Assembly: GCF_006715565.1 (NCBI RefSeq)
Contig: NZ_VFNL01000001.1
Location: forward strand, 2,108,001 to 2,172,000
Direction of reading: 5' to 3'
DNA length: 64,000 nucleotides
From: Microbacterium sp. SLBN-154
Lineage (GTDB): Bacteria; Actinomycetota; Actinomycetes; Actinomycetales; Microbacteriaceae
Shown: piece by piece, positions 49,066 to 58,138 of the stretch
Layout: every line of letters begins with the position of its first letter
Numbering within the stretch: position 1 is the first letter of the stretch
Position numbers and translations under genes: made by a program
Notes under the pieces: generated by a model
Seen by the model: only the letters and a program-made list of their open reading frames with translations
What the model was told of the DNA's origin: nothing
Database searches by the model: none

Positions 49066-49071
49066 TAGCAT
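49066..49071 (+). promoter_or_regulatory. -10 box TAGCAT of the AEC transporter gene
   Basis: TAGCAT, six bases, then ATG at 49078. Leaderless spacing. Confidence 0.65.
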
Positions 49072-49077
49072 CGAGGG

Positions 49078-49998
49078 ATGCTCTCGGCTCTCACCGGCTT
49101 CGTCGTGGTGGGCGTCTCGATCCTCATCGGCTACATCCTCGGGCGCATCAACCTGCTCGGGGAACACGCCCGCCCCGTGCTGGCGCGGCTGACCTTCTTC
49201 GTCCTGTCGCCGTTCCTCCTGTTCGTCGTGCTCGCCGAGGCCGATGTGCGAACGCTCTTCTCGTCGTTGTTGCCGGTGTCGGCGATCGCGGCGGTGGCGG
49301 TCATCGTCGTCTATGCCGTCGTCGCCCGATTCCTCTGGGGCCGCTCCATCGCCGAGACGACGATCGGCAGTCTCAGCGCGGGCCAGGTGAACTCAAACAA
49401 CATCGGCATCCCGCTGTCGCTCTACCTGCTGGGAAACGCCGCCTTCCCGGCCCCCGTCATCCTTCTGCAACTCCTGGTGTTCACGCCGATCACGATGGCG
49501 ATCCTCGACGCGGTGACGGCCGGCCGTTCGTCGCTCTGGAAGACGATCGGCCGCGTCGTGACCAACCCCATCGTCATCGGCTCCGCTCTCGGCGCCACCG
49601 TCTCGATCAGCGGCATCGAGATCCCCGAGGTCGTCATGGCGCCCGCCCAGCTGGTCGCCGACGCCTGCGTGCCGGTCCTGCTCATCAGCTACGGTCTGTC
49701 GCTGTTCGGTCAGCGTGTGCTCGGCGCACATGGGCGCCGTCGCGACGTGATCCTCGCCACGACGCTGAAGCTTCTGGTGATGCCGGCGATCGCCTGGGTC
49801 GTCGCCGCGCTGGTGTTCGCACTCCCCCGCGCCGACGTGCTCGTCATCGTGGTGCTGGCCGCTCTCCCGACCGCCCAGAACGTATTCAACTACGCTCAGC
49901 GCTTCGACGTCGGCGAGGCAATCGCGCGGGACACCGTATTCCTCACCACGATCGGGTGCATCCCCGTGCTTCTCGCCGTGACGGCGGTCCTCGGCTGA
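49078..49998 (+). CDS. AEC-family transporter (auxin efflux carrier type)
   Basis: A 306-aa membrane protein with about ten hydrophobic helices in two halves. Family marks are LTFFVLSPFLLFVVLAEADV, the helix-break LSAGQVNSNNIGIPLSLYLLGN, and the C-terminal LAALPTAQNVFNYAQRF. AEC proteins move organic or amino acid anions; the substrate here is unknown. It converges on the CofE-like gene with an 11-base gap and no obvious terminator. Confidence 0.9.
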   Translation: MLSALTGFVVVGVSILIGYILGRINLLGEHARPVLARLTFFVLSPFLLFVVLAEADVRTLFSSLLPVSAIAAVAVIVVYAVVARFLWGRSIAETTIGSLSAGQVNSNNIGIPLSLYLLGNAAFPAPVILLQLLVFTPITMAILDAVTAGRSSLWKTIGRVVTNPIVIGSALGATVSISGIEIPEVVMAPAQLVADACVPVLLISYGLSLFGQRVLGAHGRRRDVILATTLKLLVMPAIAWVVAALVFALPRADVLVIVVLAALPTAQNVFNYAQRFDVGEAIARDTVFLTTIGCIPVLLAVTAVLG

Positions 49999-50009
49999 GG
50001 AGCAGAGGG

Positions 50010-50708
50010 TCAGGAAGCGCGGATGATACCGAGCGGCGTGGACTGGTGGCCCTGTCCCAGCGGGTTGTCTTTCAGGATCTTGACGAGTTGATTCTCGCGG
50101 GCCTTGCTCACCGTGGAGCCCAGGATGTTGCCGCCGAGGTCGTTGATGTCGACCACCGCCACCTCGGGAACGCCGTCGAGGAGGTCTTTCAGCCGACGCG
50201 CCACGTCGCGGGGGCGATCGGGTCCGAGGACCACCGCTTTGTTGTAGGGCGGAATCGTGCCGCTCGTGGGGCCGTCGATCGCGCGCGCCTTGTCGCCGGC
50301 GATCCGATAGAAATCACCCTTGCGACCGAACACCTTCGTCACCGCGGACACGGCGGCGGCGAGCAGGATGCGGGGGGTTCCGCACTCGCGGAGCGCCATC
50401 TCCATCGTCTCGGGCATCCCGAGTCCGATGCCGTGCGGGGTGCGGGTCACGTACCGCGACAGGAACCGCGCAAGCCGTCGCGGCTGGATCTCGTCCAGCG
50501 GGTACGAGCGGCCCTGCGTGATCGCGACGATCTTCTCGGTCACGAACAGCAGATCGTCGGGTCGGACGAGGCTCGCCGCGTACTCGCGGACGAAGGCGTC
50601 GAGGTCATCGCCCGGCATCACGACCCGCGTGCGGATCGGGATTCGGGCGAAGGACTCCCCGTCGACGGTGACCGTCAGGGCCTTGCCGTCGTTCGCTTCG
50701 CCGGTCAC
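50010..50708 (-). CDS. CofE-like coenzyme F420-0:L-glutamate ligase family protein
   Basis: A 232-aa protein of the F420 gamma-glutamyl ligase fold. Recognisable parts are IPIRTRVVMPGDDLDAFV, DDLLFVTEKIVAITQGRSYPLDEI, FYRIAGDKARAIDGPTSGTIPPYNKAVVLGP and VAVVDINDLGGNILGSTVS. The first and last correspond to GTP- and metal-binding regions in CofE/FbiB. It lacks the FMN-binding domain of mycobacterial FbiB. No other F420 genes are in the window, so it may act on a different acceptor. GTG start; sigA lies immediately upstream with a 12-base gap. Confidence 0.8.
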   Translation of the reverse strand: MTGEANDGKALTVTVDGESFARIPIRTRVVMPGDDLDAFVREYAASLVRPDDLLFVTEKIVAITQGRSYPLDEIQPRRLARFLSRYVTRTPHGIGLGMPETMEMALRECGTPRILLAAAVSAVTKVFGRKGDFYRIAGDKARAIDGPTSGTIPPYNKAVVLGPDRPRDVARRLKDLLDGVPEVAVVDINDLGGNILGSTVSKARENQLVKILKDNPLGQGHQSTPLGIIRAS

Positions 50709-50720
50709 GCGTCCGACCGC

Positions 50721-52076
50721 TTACTCAAGGTAGTCCCGCAGCGACTGCGACCGGCTCGGGTGGCGGAGCTTGGCCATCGTCTTCGACTCGATCTGGCGGA
50801 TCCGCTCACGCGTCACACCGAAGGTGTCGCCGATCTGGTCGAGGGTCTTGGGCTGGCCGTCGCCGAGCCCGAAGCGCATGCGGATGACGCCCGCCTCGCG
50901 TTCCGACAGCGAGTCCAGCAGCGACTCGAGCTGACGCTGCAGCATGGTGAAGCCCACCGCATCGGCGGGCACGACCGCCTCGGTGTCCTCGATCAGATCC
51001 CCGAACTCGCTGTCGCCGTCTTCACCGAGCGGCGTGTGCAGAGAGATGGGCTCTCGCCCGTACTTCTGCACCTCGATGACCTTCTCGGGGGTCATGTCCA
51101 GCTCTCGGCTGAGCTCTTCCGGCGTGGGCTCGCGGCCCAGATCCTGCAGCATCTGACGCTGCACTCGAGCGAGCTTGTTGATGACCTCGACCATGTGCAC
51201 CGGGATGCGGATGGTACGCGCCTGGTCGGCCATGGCACGGGTGATTGCCTGGCGGATCCACCACGTCGCGTAGGTCGAGAACTTGAAGCCCTTGGTGTAA
51301 TCGAATTTCTCGACGGCACGGATCAGGCCCAGGTTGCCTTCCTGGATGAGGTCGAGGAACTGCATGCCGCGTCCGGTGTAGCGCTTGGCGAGGGAGACCA
51401 CCAGGCGCAGGTTCGCACCGAGCAGGTGGCTCTTGGCGCGCTGACCGTCACGGGCGACCCACTGCAGGTCCAGACCCAGCTGCGACGCCTTCTCGGCTAC
51501 CGACATGTGCGACAGCTTCTCTTCGGCGAACAGGCCCGCCTCGATGCGCATCGCCAGCTCGACCTCTTCGGCCGCGTTCAGCAGCGGAACCTTGCCGATC
51601 TGCTTCAGGTAGTCCTTGACCGGGTCGGCGGTGGCGCCGGTGATCTGCGTCGAGTAGACGGGGATGTCGTCCTCGTCGTTGGAGATGACGATGGCGCCGG
51701 TCGGAAGCGGCTCGGCGAACACCGGCTTGGTGTTCTCCTCCTCATCCTCCTCGGACTCCCCCTCGGTCGTCGCTGCGGCGACGGCCTTGGGTGCCGCGGT
51801 GTCGGCGTCACCCTCGGTGTCATCGACCTCGTCGCCGGAGATCTCGTCGTCGGCGTCGAGCTCGACGTCGTCCATCTCCTCATCGACCTCGTCGGCGTCA
51901 GCCTTCTTCTTGCCGGCCTTGGCCGTCGTCTTGGCGGCGGGCTTCTTGGCAGGGGCCTTCTTGGCCGCGGGCCGCTTCTTCGCGGGCGCTGCGGCGGCGG
52001 TCTCGACTTCCTCGACCGTGTCGGCGGTGTCGGTGTCCTTCGTGGTGCGGTTCGTCGTCTTCGTGCCTGCGGTCAC
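50721..52076 (-). CDS. sigA: Primary RNA polymerase sigma factor
   Basis: Housekeeping sigma factor, 451 aa. The first roughly 120 residues are low complexity: Lys/Ala-rich ([18 protein letters not shown]), then acidic ([19 protein letters not shown]). Region 1.2 starts at [16 protein letters not shown]; region 2 has [20 protein letters not shown] and [14 protein letters not shown], which reads the -10 box; region 4.2 is [23 protein letters not shown] start with GAAAGG upstream. It would recognise the TANNNT boxes listed here. Confidence 0.97.
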   Translation of the reverse strand: MTAGTKTTNRTTKDTDTADTVEEVETAAAAPAKKRPAAKKAPAKKPAAKTTAKAGKKKADADEVDEEMDDVELDADDEISGDEVDDTEGDADTAAPKAVAAATTEGESEEDEEENTKPVFAEPLPTGAIVISNDEDDIPVYSTQITGATADPVKDYLKQIGKVPLLNAAEEVELAMRIEAGLFAEEKLSHMSVAEKASQLGLDLQWVARDGQRAKSHLLGANLRLVVSLAKRYTGRGMQFLDLIQEGNLGLIRAVEKFDYTKGFKFSTYATWWIRQAITRAMADQARTIRIPVHMVEVINKLARVQRQMLQDLGREPTPEELSRELDMTPEKVIEVQKYGREPISLHTPLGEDGDSEFGDLIEDTEAVVPADAVGFTMLQRQLESLLDSLSEREAGVIRMRFGLGDGQPKTLDQIGDTFGVTRERIRQIESKTMAKLRHPSRSQSLRDYLE

Positions 52077-52312
52077 GGTTCGCCTTTCACCGACACGAAC
52101 GCGGAGCGCCGCGGCGGTATCTTTCGGACACTAGTAAGACCCTTGTCAAGTCCCGTTCCCGTACGCAGGGCAGCGGACGGGGGACGACAATGGGTCAGAA
52201 CGTCCATTGTCTCACATCTGTCTGGGCGGTTCGCATCCCCGCTCCCCCACGAATCCCCGAAACCACCCTCAGGCGTCAACGTCCAGAGCGCTGGGCGAAT
52301 TCCCTTCGACGG

Positions 52313-53233
52313 TCAGGGGCGCTTGTCCTCGTCGCCATTCGGCCGCGAGGCGAGGAAGCGCTCCAGCTCCGCTGCGAGCTCGTCGGCGCTCGGGAGATCG
52401 CCGGTGTGGAGGATGGGCGTGGCGTTGGTCGCACCCGCCATGTACGCATCGTAGCGCTCTTCGAGCCCCTGCAGCATGCGGGACAGTTCGTCACTGCCCG
52501 CGACCTGCTCCTCGACCTTCGTCAGGTACTCGCGGTTCTCTTCGCGCAGACCGTCTCCGTCGAAGACGAGACCGGTGGCGACCGTGATGCTGTCAAGGCC
52601 CGCCAGAGCCGCGGCGGGGTATTCGGTGTCGGCGAGATAGTGGGGCACGAGCAGGACGAACCCGGCGACGGCGGCCCCTCTCTCGGTGAAGCGGTACTCC
52701 AGCAGGTGCGCCACGGTCGCGGGCACCTGGGTGTGAGGCTGCCACACCGAGTGCGCCTCGGTCAGCTCGGTTCGGGTGCCGCTCACGGTCGTGCCGATCG
52801 GACGCGTGTGCGGGACCGGCATGGGGATCGCGTGGACCCAGGTGATGGAGGAGACACTGAAGCTCGCGGCGAGGTCGAGGACGGCCTCCGACACCCCGTC
52901 CCAGGCGAAGTCGGGCTCGTAGCCTGCGAGCACCAGGAACGGCGTGCCGAGGGCGTCGCGCGCAAGCGAGAGTTCCAGCCGCGGCGGACGGTAGTCGGTG
53001 AGGTGGTCGGCTTCGAAGGTCACGATCGGCCGGCGCGCGCGGTAGTCGAGCAGGATGTCGTTGGAGAAGACGGCAAGCGGAATCGGGTCCAGGTCGTCGC
53101 GGATGTACTCGATGAGACGAGCCACCGCTCCCCCGGCGTCGGTGAAGCCGGTGAGGGCGATCACGAGAGGAAGGCCCGCCGGCACGGCCGGGGCGGAGAC
53201 CGAGCGCTCGTAGAGAGGACCGGCGTAAGGCAT
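52313..53233 (-). CDS. PAC2 family protein (proteasome assembly chaperone-like)
   Basis: A 306-aa protein of the PAC2/DUF75 family, found in nearly all actinobacteria with unknown function. It has LPLVIALTGFTDAGGAVARLIEYI, RRPIVTFEADHLTDYRPPRL, VLAGYEPDFAWDG and HAIPMPVPHTRPIG, and an alpha-helical tail after residue 240. Start ATG 53233 is fixed by the TAGCAT box six bases upstream. It diverges from pepA. Confidence 0.9.
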   Translation of the reverse strand: MPYAGPLYERSVSAPAVPAGLPLVIALTGFTDAGGAVARLIEYIRDDLDPIPLAVFSNDILLDYRARRPIVTFEADHLTDYRPPRLELSLARDALGTPFLVLAGYEPDFAWDGVSEAVLDLAASFSVSSITWVHAIPMPVPHTRPIGTTVSGTRTELTEAHSVWQPHTQVPATVAHLLEYRFTERGAAVAGFVLLVPHYLADTEYPAAALAGLDSITVATGLVFDGDGLREENREYLTKVEEQVAGSDELSRMLQGLEERYDAYMAGATNATPILHTGDLPSADELAAELERFLASRPNGDEDKRP

Positions 53234-53239
53234 GGCTCC

Positions 53240-53245
53240 ATGCTA
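53240..53245 (-). promoter_or_regulatory. -10 box TAGCAT of the PAC2 gene
   Basis: On the minus strand TAGCAT, six bases, then ATG at 53233. Leaderless spacing; divergent from the pepA promoter. Confidence 0.65.
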
Positions 53246-53302
53246 CGAGTCGGCGCGACACCGCGAGCCGGCCCGCTGCCGCTGACAGCGAACACCGCTC
53301 AA

Positions 53303-53308
53303 TAGGAT
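53303..53308 (+). promoter_or_regulatory. -10 box TAGGAT of pepA
   Basis: TAGGAT, seven bases, then ATG at 53316. The upstream in-frame ATG at 53307 overlaps the box and so would not be transcribed. Confidence 0.6.
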
Positions 53309-53315
53309 GGAACCC

Positions 53316-54788
53316 ATGTCGTTCCCCGACCTCGAATATCGTTCCGCCCCCCTTGCCGAGATCGACGCCGACGCGGTCGTCGTGGCACTGCCCCCTATCG
53401 ACGGTGACGCCGCCCCGTCTCTGGATGATTGGCCCGGCCTGAAAGATGCGCTGGTGGCGACCGGATTCAGTGGGTCCCCCGGCTCCTTCCAGCGGGTGTA
53501 TGCGCCCGATGTCACCTCCCGGCCGCTCGCCGTCGTCGGGACGGGCTCCGCACCGGATGCCGCGGCCGTGCGCGACGCGCTTGGCGCGGCCCTGCGCGCA
53601 CTGACGGGGTTCGAGACCGTCGTCGTCGCCGTGCCCTTCGCCTCGGAGCATGTCCTCGCCGCTGCGGAGGGCGCTGCCCTGGGCGGCTACCGCTTCGAGG
53701 GATACAAGGCCGACGGTCCTCAGCGTCGGGCGAGTCGCGTGATCCTTCAGGGTCCGGATGACCTCGACGACAGCGCCCTCGACGCGGTGCGCGCGACGGC
53801 GTCGGCCGTCGCGCTCGTCAAGGATCTCGTCTCGATCCCCGCGGAGTGGCTCGGCCCGGCCGATCTGGCCGACCGAGCCGAGAAAGAGGTCGAGGGCCTT
53901 CCCATCGAGGTGACGGTGTGGGACGAGCCGGCCCTGCGGGATGGTGGGTTCGGCGGCATCCTCGGTGTCGGTCAGGGGTCGGAGCGGCCGCCTCGGCTCG
54001 TGCGCCTCGATTACTCCCCGGCCGGCGCGTCGCGTCACGTCGCCCTCGTGGGCAAGGGCATCACCTTCGACACCGGAGGTCTTTCGCTCAAGCCTCCGGC
54101 GTCGATGGTGGGGATGAAGTACGACATGTGCGGTGCCGCGACCGTTCTGGCGGTGGTCCGCGCTGCGGCAGCCCAGCAGCTTCCGGTGCGAGTGACGGGA
54201 TGGCTCGCTGTCGCCGACAACATGCCCTCCGGTCGTGCCACCCGCCCCGGCGACGTTGTGCGCATCGCCGACGGCACCACGGTGGAGGTGCTCAACACCG
54301 ACGCCGAGGGACGCCTCGTCCTCGCCGACGGCCTCGTGGCAGCGAGCCGCGAGAACCCCGATCTGCTGATCGACGTGGCGACGCTCACCGGGGCGATCAC
54401 CATCGCCCTCGGCACCCGGCATGCCGGCGTCATGGGCGAGGATGACGCCGTCGCCCGGTACCTCGCGGCCGCCGGCGATGTCGCCGAGCTCGCCTGGCAG
54501 CTCCCCCTCCCCGCGCACATGGTCGACGAGCTCGACTCGCCGATCGCCGATCTGCAGAACGCCAAGATCGGCGATCCGGCGGGCGGGTCGCTGTTCGCGG
54601 GTCTGTTCCTCCGGCATTTTGTCGGCCGTACCTCGCCCGACAGCGAAGAGCGCATCCCGTGGATCCATCTCGACATCGCCGGGGTCGGCATGAACAAGGG
54701 CGGCGGATACGGGTTCACCGACAAGGGTCCGACCGGGGCGACCGTGCGGAGCCTGCTCCGCCTTCTTCAGACCGAGACCACGCGATGA
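53316..54788 (+). CDS. pepA: Leucyl aminopeptidase (M17)
   Basis: Cytosolic two-metal aminopeptidase, 490 aa. The metal and catalytic sites are VGKGITFDTGGLSLKPP (Lys and Asp ligands), MKYDMCGAATVL and the M17 signature NTDAEGRL at 327-334. The N-terminal domain of about 165 residues is the usual macro-like fold. It overlaps lpdA by ATGA, which is the common actinobacterial pepA-lpdA order. Confidence 0.96.
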   Translation: MSFPDLEYRSAPLAEIDADAVVVALPPIDGDAAPSLDDWPGLKDALVATGFSGSPGSFQRVYAPDVTSRPLAVVGTGSAPDAAAVRDALGAALRALTGFETVVVAVPFASEHVLAAAEGAALGGYRFEGYKADGPQRRASRVILQGPDDLDDSALDAVRATASAVALVKDLVSIPAEWLGPADLADRAEKEVEGLPIEVTVWDEPALRDGGFGGILGVGQGSERPPRLVRLDYSPAGASRHVALVGKGITFDTGGLSLKPPASMVGMKYDMCGAATVLAVVRAAAAQQLPVRVTGWLAVADNMPSGRATRPGDVVRIADGTTVEVLNTDAEGRLVLADGLVAASRENPDLLIDVATLTGAITIALGTRHAGVMGEDDAVARYLAAAGDVAELAWQLPLPAHMVDELDSPIADLQNAKIGDPAGGSLFAGLFLRHFVGRTSPDSEERIPWIHLDIAGVGMNKGGGYGFTDKGPTGATVRSLLRLLQTETTR

Positions 54789-56173
54789 GCCCCGCGACGA
54801 CGTCGGAGAACACGGCGGATCTGGTCGTCCTCGGCGGCGGGAGCGGCGGCTATGCCGCCGCGCTCCGCGCCGCCGAGCTCGGCAAGTCCGTGATCGTGGT
54901 CGAGAAGGACAAGGTGGGCGGCACCTGCCTGCACCGCGGGTGCATTCCGACGAAGGCCCTTCTCCACGCCGGCGAAGTCGCCGATGCCGTTCGAGCTGCG
55001 ACGGAGATCGGGGTCGACGCAGAGTTCCGCGGCATCGACCCGGCCCGGGTGCGGAGGTACCGCGAAGGCATCGTCGAGAAGAAGTACCGCGGCCTGCAGA
55101 GCCTGCTCAAGGCCCGCGGGATCCGCGTGGTCGACGGCGAGGGGCGTCTCGAGGCCGGTCCCGCCGTGCGGGTCGGCGACACCGTCTACCGCGGCACCGA
55201 TGTGGTCCTGGCCACCGGGTCGTACAGCCGCACGCTGCCGGGCCTGGAGATCGGCGGCCGCATCCTCACGAGCGACCAGGCCCTGGAGCTGGAGGAGATC
55301 CCCCAGCGGGTGATCATCCTCGGTGGCGGCGTCATCGGGGTCGAGTTCGCCAGCGTGTGGCGGTCGTTCGGCGTCGAGGTGACCGTCGTCGAGGGGCTCG
55401 ACCACCTCGTGCCGGCCGAGGATGTCGCGATGAGCAAGGCGCTCGAGCGCGCCTTCCGCCGCCGCGGCATCGGCTTCTCCCTCGGTGTGCGGTTCGCCGC
55501 TGCGACGCAGACCGCCGACGGGGTGACTGTCTCGCTTGAAGACGGGACGCAGTTGTCGGCGGACTACCTGCTCGTCGCCGTCGGCCGGGGCCCCGTCACG
55601 GCGGATCTGGGCCTGGAAGAGGCCGGGGTCGCGCTGGATCGCGGCTTCGTCGTCACCGACGAGCGGCTCCAGACCACCGCCCCGCACGTCTTCGCCGTCG
55701 GTGACATCGTGCCGGGCCTTCAGCTGGCCCACCGCAGCTTTCAGCAGGGCATCTTCGTCGCCGAGACGATCGCCGGTCTGAAGCCCGTGGTCGTCCCCGA
55801 GCAGCTCATCCCACGGGTCGCGTACTCGCACCCCGAGGTGGCTTCGGTCGGTGTGACCGAGGCGCGGGCGGTCGAGGTGCACGGTGTGGACGCGGTGCAG
55901 TCGTACGAGTACAACCTCGCCGGCAATGCCAAGAGCGAGATCATCGGCACCGGGGGCCTCGTCAAGGTCGTCCGTCTCAAGGACGGACCGGTCATCGGCG
56001 TCCATCTCATCGGCGACCGGGTCGGAGAGCTCATCACCGAGGGTCAGCTGGCCGTCGCCTGGGAGGCCCACCCCGAAGACATCGCCCCCTTCATCCACGC
56101 CCACCCCACGCAGAGCGAAGCGCTCGGCGAGGCCTTCCTCGCCCTGGCCGGCAAGCCGCTGCACGCCCTGTGA
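54785..56173 (+). CDS. lpdA: Dihydrolipoyl dehydrogenase
   Basis: E3 subunit that reoxidises lipoyl groups of 2-oxoacid dehydrogenases with NAD+. The FAD site is LVVLGGGSGGYAAALRAAEL, the redox disulfide is Cys48-Cys53 in GGTCLHRGCIPTK, the NAD site is VIILGGGVIGVEFASVW, and the active-site His-Glu pair is HAHPTQSE near the C-terminus. It is 462 aa. It is coupled to pepA and followed by sucB after 94 bases. Confidence 0.97.
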   Translation: MSPATTSENTADLVVLGGGSGGYAAALRAAELGKSVIVVEKDKVGGTCLHRGCIPTKALLHAGEVADAVRAATEIGVDAEFRGIDPARVRRYREGIVEKKYRGLQSLLKARGIRVVDGEGRLEAGPAVRVGDTVYRGTDVVLATGSYSRTLPGLEIGGRILTSDQALELEEIPQRVIILGGGVIGVEFASVWRSFGVEVTVVEGLDHLVPAEDVAMSKALERAFRRRGIGFSLGVRFAAATQTADGVTVSLEDGTQLSADYLLVAVGRGPVTADLGLEEAGVALDRGFVVTDERLQTTAPHVFAVGDIVPGLQLAHRSFQQGIFVAETIAGLKPVVVPEQLIPRVAYSHPEVASVGVTEARAVEVHGVDAVQSYEYNLAGNAKSEIIGTGGLVKVVRLKDGPVIGVHLIGDRVGELITEGQLAVAWEAHPEDIAPFIHAHPTQSEALGEAFLALAGKPLHAL

Positions 56174-56225
56174 CCCTGACACGTCGCGTCAACGCAGTCC
56201 TGACACGGGCCTGCGGGCGCATCAC

Positions 56226-56231
56226 TAAGCT
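56226..56231 (+). promoter_or_regulatory. -10 box TAAGCT of sucB
   Basis: TAAGCT predicts a start near 56238, giving a leader of about 30 bases with ribosome site GAAGGAG at 56253-56259. This is a normal leadered promoter. Confidence 0.5.
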
Positions 56232-56267
56232 AGACAAGACATCGGCAACCCCGAAGGAGACAAGCCC

Positions 56268-58079
56268 ATGAGCACATCCGTGGTCCTCCCCGCGCTCGGC
56301 GAGAGCGTCACAGAGGGAACGGTCACCCGCTGGCTCAAGAAGGTCGGTGACACCGTGCAGGCCGACGAGGGGCTCCTCGAGATCTCCACGGACAAGGTCG
56401 ACACGGAGATCCCCTCCCCAATCAGCGGTGTGATCGAGGAGATCCTGGTCGACGAGGACGAGACGGTCGAGGTCGGCGCAGTCCTGGCCAAGATCGGCGA
56501 TGGCTCCGGCGGCGGTGAGGCCCCTGCGCCCGCCGATGCGCAGGAAGAGCCCGCGGCCGCAGCGCCTGCGCAGGCCGAGGAGCCCGCCGCCGAGGCGGCC
56601 GAGCCCGCCGACGGTCCCTCGGACGACGGTCCGGCTGCTCCGGCACAGGCTGCGCCCTCGGATTCCACCACCAGCGCCGGGACCGAAGTCGTCCTGCCCG
56701 AGCTCGGCGAGAGCGTGACCGAAGGAACGGTCACGCGCTGGCTGAAGCAGGTGGGTGACGCCGTGGAGGTCGACGAGCCGCTGCTGGAGATCTCGACCGA
56801 CAAGGTCGACACCGAGATCCCCTCCCCCGTCAAGGGCATCCTGCAGGAGATCCTCGTCCAGGAGGACGAGACGATCGCCGTCGGTTCGGCTCTCGCGCGC
56901 GTCGGTGACGGTGCTACGGCCTCGGCGCCCACGCCGGCTCCGGAGGCTCCCGCCGCGGAGAAGCCGGCCGAGCCGGCTCCGGCCGCCGAGGAGAAGAGCT
57001 CCGAGGAGAAGCCCGCCCAAGAGAAGCCCGCCGAAGAGGTCGCGCCCGTTCCCGAGAAGGTCGTCGCGCACGCCCCGGTCTCGACCGGTGTCGCCACCGA
57101 GCAGGAGCCGTCGCCTTCGAGCGCTCCGTCGTCGGCCGCGCCGGCGTCCTCGGGTGATGACGAGGTGGCCTACGTCACCCCGCTCGTGCGCCGGCTCGCC
57201 CAGCAGCAGGGTGTCGATCTGGCGTCCGTGAAGGGCACCGGTGTCGGTGGTCGCATCCGCAAGGAGGACGTACTCAAGGCCGCTGAGGACTCCAAGGCTC
57301 CGGCTCCGGCCGCGGCCCCGTCCGCCCCCGCCGCCCCGGCCCGCACTCCGCTGGAGGTCTCGCCGTTGCGGGGGACCACCCAGCCGATGTCGCGGCTGCG
57401 CAAGGTGCTCGCCGAGCGCGCGGTGGCGTCCATGCAGGCGACCGCTCAGCTCACCACCGTCGTCGAGGTGGATGTCACCAAGCTCGCCGGTTTCCGAGAC
57501 CGCGTGAAGGGCGACTTCCAGTCCAAGACCGGCGACAAGCTGTCGTTCCTGCCGTTCTTCGCCCTCGCGGCGGCGGAGGCTCTCCAGGCCTTCCCCGTCA
57601 TCAACAGCACGGTCGACGGAACGAACATCGTCTACCCGGCGACCGAGAACCTCTCGATCGCCGTCGACACCGAGCGCGGCCTGCTCACCCCGGTCCTGCG
57701 GGACGCGGCATCGAAGAATCTCGCGCAGATCGCCAATGAGATCGCCGACCTCGCCGCGCGCACGCGCGACAACAAGCTGAAGCCCGACGAGCTGGCCGGT
57801 GGCACCTTCACGCTGACCAATACCGGATCGCGCGGTGCGCTGTTCGACACTCCGGTCGTCTTCCTCCCGCAGTCGGCGATTCTCGGGACGGGCATCGTCG
57901 TCAAGCGTCCGGGAGTGGTCTCGGTCGACGGCCGCGACGCGATCTCGGTCCGGTCGTACGTCTATCTCGCGCTGTCCTATGACCACCGGGTGATCGACGG
58001 GGCTGATGCCGCGCGGTTCCTCGGTGCGGTCAAGGCGCGTCTGGAGCAGGCGGACTTCGAGGGCGACCTCGGCATCTGA
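56268..58079 (+). CDS. sucB: Dihydrolipoamide acyltransferase (E2) with two lipoyl domains
   Basis: E2 of 2-oxoglutarate or pyruvate dehydrogenase; in actinobacteria one E2 can serve both. Two near-identical lipoyl domains carry Lys43 and Lys179 (EISTDKVDTEIPSP). Ala/Pro/Glu-rich linkers follow each. The E3-binding domain is VTPLVRRLAQQQGVDLASVKG, and the catalytic domain ends with HRVIDG (His573, Asp577). It is 603 aa. Lipoyl synthesis genes lipB and lipA, which follow it in mycobacteria, are not here. Confidence 0.95.
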   Translation: MSTSVVLPALGESVTEGTVTRWLKKVGDTVQADEGLLEISTDKVDTEIPSPISGVIEEILVDEDETVEVGAVLAKIGDGSGGGEAPAPADAQEEPAAAAPAQAEEPAAEAAEPADGPSDDGPAAPAQAAPSDSTTSAGTEVVLPELGESVTEGTVTRWLKQVGDAVEVDEPLLEISTDKVDTEIPSPVKGILQEILVQEDETIAVGSALARVGDGATASAPTPAPEAPAAEKPAEPAPAAEEKSSEEKPAQEKPAEEVAPVPEKVVAHAPVSTGVATEQEPSPSSAPSSAAPASSGDDEVAYVTPLVRRLAQQQGVDLASVKGTGVGGRIRKEDVLKAAEDSKAPAPAAAPSAPAAPARTPLEVSPLRGTTQPMSRLRKVLAERAVASMQATAQLTTVVEVDVTKLAGFRDRVKGDFQSKTGDKLSFLPFFALAAAEALQAFPVINSTVDGTNIVYPATENLSIAVDTERGLLTPVLRDAASKNLAQIANEIADLAARTRDNKLKPDELAGGTFTLTNTGSRGALFDTPVVFLPQSAILGTGIVVKRPGVVSVDGRDAISVRSYVYLALSYDHRVIDGADAARFLGAVKARLEQADFEGDLGI

Positions 58080-58098
58080 TCCACTGCAGAACAGCACC

Positions 58099-58138
58099 AC
58101 GCGGGGGCCACATCGTGATCACGATGTGGCCCCCGCGT
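58099..58138. terminator. 40-bp perfect palindrome, bidirectional terminator
   Basis: A fully self-complementary 40-base sequence, 20 bases past the sucB stop. The stop codon of the minus-strand gene lies at its centre (58121-58119), so the right half encodes that protein's last residues. Confidence 0.8.

Noticed and set aside
52144..52149. TTGACA upstream of sigA on the minus strand as a -35 box
   Set aside because: No TANNNT hexamer lies 16-19 bases downstream of it, so I could not build a convincing promoter.
49020..52454. An 1144-codon plus-strand frame across the AEC, CofE-like and sigA genes
   Set aside because: It crosses three well-supported genes on both strands and shows no family motifs; a GC-frame artefact.
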